Origin: Cyanosarcina radialis HA8281-LM2
Lineage (GTDB): Bacteria > Cyanobacteriota > Cyanobacteriia > Cyanobacteriales > CCAP-1448
Direction of reading: 5' to 3'
DNA length: 64,000 nt
Assembly (NCBI GenBank): GCA_019359615.1
Contig: JAHHHA010000023.1
Span: 43,770-107,769, forward strand
Numbering within the stretch: position 1 is the first letter of the stretch; each line of letters opens with the position of its first letter. The notes under the pieces were generated by a model. It worked only from the letters and a program-made list of their open reading frames with translations, was not told where the DNA came from and ran no database searches. Position numbers and translations under genes: made by a program. Shown here piece after piece: positions 61,609-64,000 of this stretch.

Positions 61609-61655
61609 AATCGCACATCATCTTACTATTTAGTAGAAGCTCTGCGATTGAATTA

Positions 61656-62066
61656 TCAATTATCGCTGCGATCGCTATTGGTACGATCGCTATCTCGTTT
61701 GATTAAATAGTCCATCAATCTATCCAATCTTTCGATCGCCGCATTGGTAGATGCTAAATTTTCGGCTAAGGGGACTAAGTTTTTGGTAATCGAACTGGCA
61801 TAATCGGCTTGTTGCTCTTGATGGTCGGTCAACCGTTCGATGGATTTGATGATTTGTGCGATCGATTTAGCAATTTGATGTTGAGTTTCGGTTAAAACTT
61901 GTTTGGCTTGGATAATAGCTTCTTGTTGCTGTTGGAGCGAGAGCATTTTTTCCACTAATGCTTCCATCGCCTGGGTAATTTGTAGCTGAGTCGTGCTGAG
62001 CGTGTGGTTAGTTTCAGCTAATTGGTCTAATTTCTCATCCGTCCAGCGTTCCATACAGGTTGCCAT
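61656..62066 (-). CDS. Coiled-coil protein of unknown function
   Basis: The 136-residue protein is almost entirely helical with Gln/Glu/Leu/Ile heptads (LSTTQLQITQAMEALVEKML; QHQIAKSIAQIIKSIERLTD), so it is a likely coiled coil. Family and function are unknown. It is a single gene, convergent with the lpxB-like gene; similar short coiled-coil proteins are frequent in cyanobacteria. Confidence 0.7.
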   Translation of the reverse strand: MATCMERWTDEKLDQLAETNHTLSTTQLQITQAMEALVEKMLSLQQQQEAIIQAKQVLTETQHQIAKSIAQIIKSIERLTDHQEQQADYASSITKNLVPLAENLASTNAAIERLDRLMDYLIKRDSDRTNSDRSDN

Positions 62067-62263
62067 CCCTAGTTCCCCAAGATTTTTTCAGCATAACACG
62101 AGAAACAATTGTCAATTCGCAATAGATGCCTCCGCCACGCTTCGCGTAGGCGTAGCCTGCGCTTACGCATACGCAATTCGCAATAGAGATTCCAAACAAT
62201 TCTTCTGAGGTAAGTATCCTGGCTGCCTTTGAGTTTAATTCCTGAAGATCTCTAATTAAACTT

Positions 62264-63031
62264 CTAACTCCATTCTTCCGCAGCTTGAGCCTCAGCCTTG
62301 ACTAAGCGATCGCGTAACTCATCCCAATCTATTCGATCGCTGGGTGCATCTTGTAGCAAATTTCCATTTTCTAAATATAAGACGCGATCGCTAAATTCTT
62401 GGGCTAGATCTAATTGATGGTTAACCATCAAAATTGTAGTTTCACCACTATTAGCTAACTCAGTTAAAAATTGTACGATTCGAGCCGCACGTCCGGCATC
62501 TAAAGCCGACGTAGGTTCGTCTAGTAATAATATTTGAGGTCGAACGATGACAGCACGAGCGATCGCTACTAATTGCCTTTGCCCTACCGATAATTGAACT
62601 TCTGTTCGGTCTAACCAATCTTCTGGAATGTTTAATTTTGGCAGTAAATTTTCTATTTTTTGTTGGATTTCTAAAGATTTGATACCTCGCAAAACTAAAG
62701 GATAGGCTAAAGCTTCACGCACGGTCATCTCTAATAATTTTGGTTCTTGGAGTAAGAGCATTACCTGTCGTCGCAAATCAAATACTGAAATTTTTTGGTA
62801 ATTGCGATCGCCTAAAAAGAGCTTTCCTCGACTCGGTTCGCCCAGTCGATTTAGCAATCTCAATAAAGAAGTTTTTCCAGCCCCAGAAGGACCGATAATA
62901 GATAGGCGATCGCCACTAAAAACTTCAAAAGAAATATCGTTTAGCAAATAATGAGAACCGATAGAAGAAGTTAGACTCACTCCTTCCAGTTGCAACAATT
63001 TTCTTCGCGTCTTCGCGCCTTCGTGGTTCAA
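62264..63031 (-). CDS. ABC transporter ATP-binding protein
   Basis: The ATPase has Walker A IIGPSGAGKTSLLRLLNRLG (about 52), Q-loop LLLQEPKLLEM, signature QLSVGQRQLVAIARAVIVRP, Walker B LLLDEPTSALD and the switch His in MVNHQLDLAQEF. It resembles ATPases of the YbbL/FetA or PstB-like group. No permease gene is within the window. The first 11 codons (NHEGAKTRRKL) are encoded by a widespread repeat, and homology begins at LLQLEGVSLT, so the true start may be a TTG a few codons later. Confidence 0.88.
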   Translation of the reverse strand: MNHEGAKTRRKLLQLEGVSLTSSIGSHYLLNDISFEVFSGDRLSIIGPSGAGKTSLLRLLNRLGEPSRGKLFLGDRNYQKISVFDLRRQVMLLLQEPKLLEMTVREALAYPLVLRGIKSLEIQQKIENLLPKLNIPEDWLDRTEVQLSVGQRQLVAIARAVIVRPQILLLDEPTSALDAGRAARIVQFLTELANSGETTILMVNHQLDLAQEFSDRVLYLENGNLLQDAPSDRIDWDELRDRLVKAEAQAAEEWS

Positions 63032-63061
63032 AAACTATCTCCTTGGCTCTCGATCGAAATG

Positions 63062-63207
63062 ATATAGCGTTTCTCAAATTAGTGAAATACAGACCTAACT
63101 CCCCTGCACCCTTCCCTACAAGGGAAGGGGAGAAAGCCCCTCTCCTTGTAGGAGAGGGGTTTGGGGAGAGGTCAAAGTGTATCGCATCAAATCGAGAACC
63201 GCTATAT
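63062..63207. mobile_element. Palindromic element with ATATAGCG ends
   Basis: The unit has imperfect inverted termini (ATATAGCGTTTCTC and GAGAACCGCTATAT) and an internal CCTCTCCTTGTAGGAGAGG hairpin. Part of its right end occurs again in inverse orientation beginning at 63875. It is probably a MITE-like repeat. Confidence 0.55.
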
Positions 63208-63233
63208 ATAGCGAGTCTAAATGAGTTGTAATA

Positions 63234-63290
63234 TCTCTGACTCCCCTCTCCCAAGCTTGGGAGAGGGGCTGGGGGTGAGGGCTGTTTACC
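63234..63290. repeat. CTCCCAAGCTTGGGAG palindromic repeat
   Basis: TGACTCCCCTCTCCCAAGCT to GGGGTGAGGGCTG is the core of the truB-type MITE without its TACCAAATCC ends. Confidence 0.5.
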
Positions 63291-63318
63291 AATCAAATAG
63301 AATTGCTAGAGTACAGTC

Positions 63319-63870
63319 ATGACAGATATTATTCTAATCGGCCCGATTGCCGCTGGTAAATCAACTGTTGGATCGCTTCTAGCCCAGAGGATCGGTTTGC
63401 CCCAATGGTCGCTAGACGACCTGCGATGGGACTACTACCAAGAAATTGGATACGATCGAGAGTTAGCGCAGCATAAACGAGAAACCGAAGGGTTCTGGGG
63501 ACTCTATCAATATTGGAAGCCATTTGAAGCTTACGCCGTCGAACGAGTATTAGTAGAACACCAGCAATGCGTCATCGATTTTGGTGCTGGTCATTCAGTC
63601 TATGAGGATGCCGTTTTATTCCAAAGAGTTCAAAAAACTTTAGATCCCTATCCTAACGTGGTTCTCTTGCTGCCATCGCCCGATCTAGATGAGTCGATCG
63701 CAATTCTCAACGAACGCAATAAATACGTGTCTGATGGCAAACCAAACATCAACGAACATTTCGTCAGACACCCTTCAAATTACCAGTTGGCAAAGCTGAG
63801 CGTATACACTAAAGATAAGAATCCCAGCGAAACTTGTGAGGAAATACTCAGTCTAATCGAGGCAAGATAA
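63319..63870 (+). CDS. P-loop kinase related to shikimate kinase
   Basis: The 183-residue protein has a P-loop IILIGPIAAGKSTVGSLLAQ at the N-terminus, a DDLRWDYYQEIGYDRELA segment and a CVIDFGAGHSVYEDA strand. It resembles shikimate kinase-like AAA/P-loop kinases but lacks the clear shikimate-binding arginines, so the substrate is uncertain. It is flanked by inverted copies of a palindromic element (right end of 63062-63207 and 63875 onward). Confidence 0.7.
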   Translation: MTDIILIGPIAAGKSTVGSLLAQRIGLPQWSLDDLRWDYYQEIGYDRELAQHKRETEGFWGLYQYWKPFEAYAVERVLVEHQQCVIDFGAGHSVYEDAVLFQRVQKTLDPYPNVVLLLPSPDLDESIAILNERNKYVSDGKPNINEHFVRHPSNYQLAKLSVYTKDKNPSETCEEILSLIEAR

Positions 63871-63874
63871 TTAG

Positions 63875-64000
63875 ATATAGCGGTTCTCGATTTGATGCGA
63901 TACACTTCGACCTCTCCCCAAACCCCTCCCCTACGAGGGGCTACGGTGTATACACATCTCGCCCTCTCCCTAAATCCCTCTCCCACGGGAGAGGGACGAA
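63875..64000. repeat. Inverted partial copy of the ATATAGCG element
   Basis: From ATATAGCGGTTCTCGATTTG to GATACACTTCGACCTCTCCC it is nearly identical to the reverse complement of 63147-63207. It runs off the window end through CCTCTCCC-type hairpins. Confidence 0.55.

Overview
The window is chromosomal DNA of a cyanobacterium. The palindrome GCGATCGC (HIP1) occurs throughout, and the gene content is typically cyanobacterial: orange carotenoid protein, fluorescence recovery protein, TxlA, a Pix/Pil-type taxis operon, WD40 STAND proteins, bacterial dynamins and DUF4278 proteins. The many short tandem and palindromic dispersed repeats suggest a large, repeat-rich, probably filamentous genome. 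The genus cannot be fixed from sequence alone, and no rRNA gene or complete tRNA is present.

Layout. 0.1-4 kb: a photoprotection module on the minus strand (crtW, ocp, frp) beside a methyltransferase and a macrodomain protein. 4-9 kb: an IS21 istB relic, truB with a small mobile element inserted at its start codon, txlA, a NIL/ferredoxin protein, an HdrB-like protein and a HigBA-type toxin-antitoxin pair. 9-21 kb: core metabolism (acpP-fabF, transketolase, trpB) with a RCK-regulated channel-CHAD pair, NUDIX, SRPBCC and peroxiredoxin-glutaredoxin genes. 22-33 kb: a six-gene chemosensory operon in the order PatA-like regulator, CheY, CheW, two MCPs, CheA hybrid. 34-41 kb: gltA, a coiled-coil/membrane/dynamin operon, a P450-FAD monooxygenase operon and small DUF4278-related genes. 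42-57 kb: an accessory-looking stretch with an NB-ARC protein carrying 14 WD40 repeats, an orphan NarL-type regulator, a second dynamin, Rpn-like and DUF4365 nuclease-fold genes, a short Hsp70, DUF3592 and a degenerate kinase-WD40 protein. 57-64 kb: a cobalamin-riboswitch-controlled chelatase, msrP, rsmG, a lipid-A-disaccharide-synthase-related gene, an ABC ATPase and a shikimate-kinase-like P-loop protein.

The most notable signals are in how small repeats interact with genes. (1) A family of about 120-bp non-autonomous elements has terminal repeats TACCAAATCC and 3-bp TNA target duplications. One copy separates the truB Shine-Dalgarno from its working ATG, two others flank the NB-ARC gene, and a lone end follows the transketolase stop codon. 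(2) Three palindromic repeats sit in frame inside the kinase-WD40 gene at predicted surface loops. (3) An octamer/heptamer minisatellite forms the leaders of fabF, gltA and the cheA-like gene and lies inside the lpxB-like gene. The kinase-WD40 protein also lacks the glycine loop, VAIK lysine and DFG glycine, so it reads as a pseudokinase. An HLR1-like (RpaB) site precedes crtW, and a near-identical 18-bp palindrome lies upstream of both ocp and the taxis operon.
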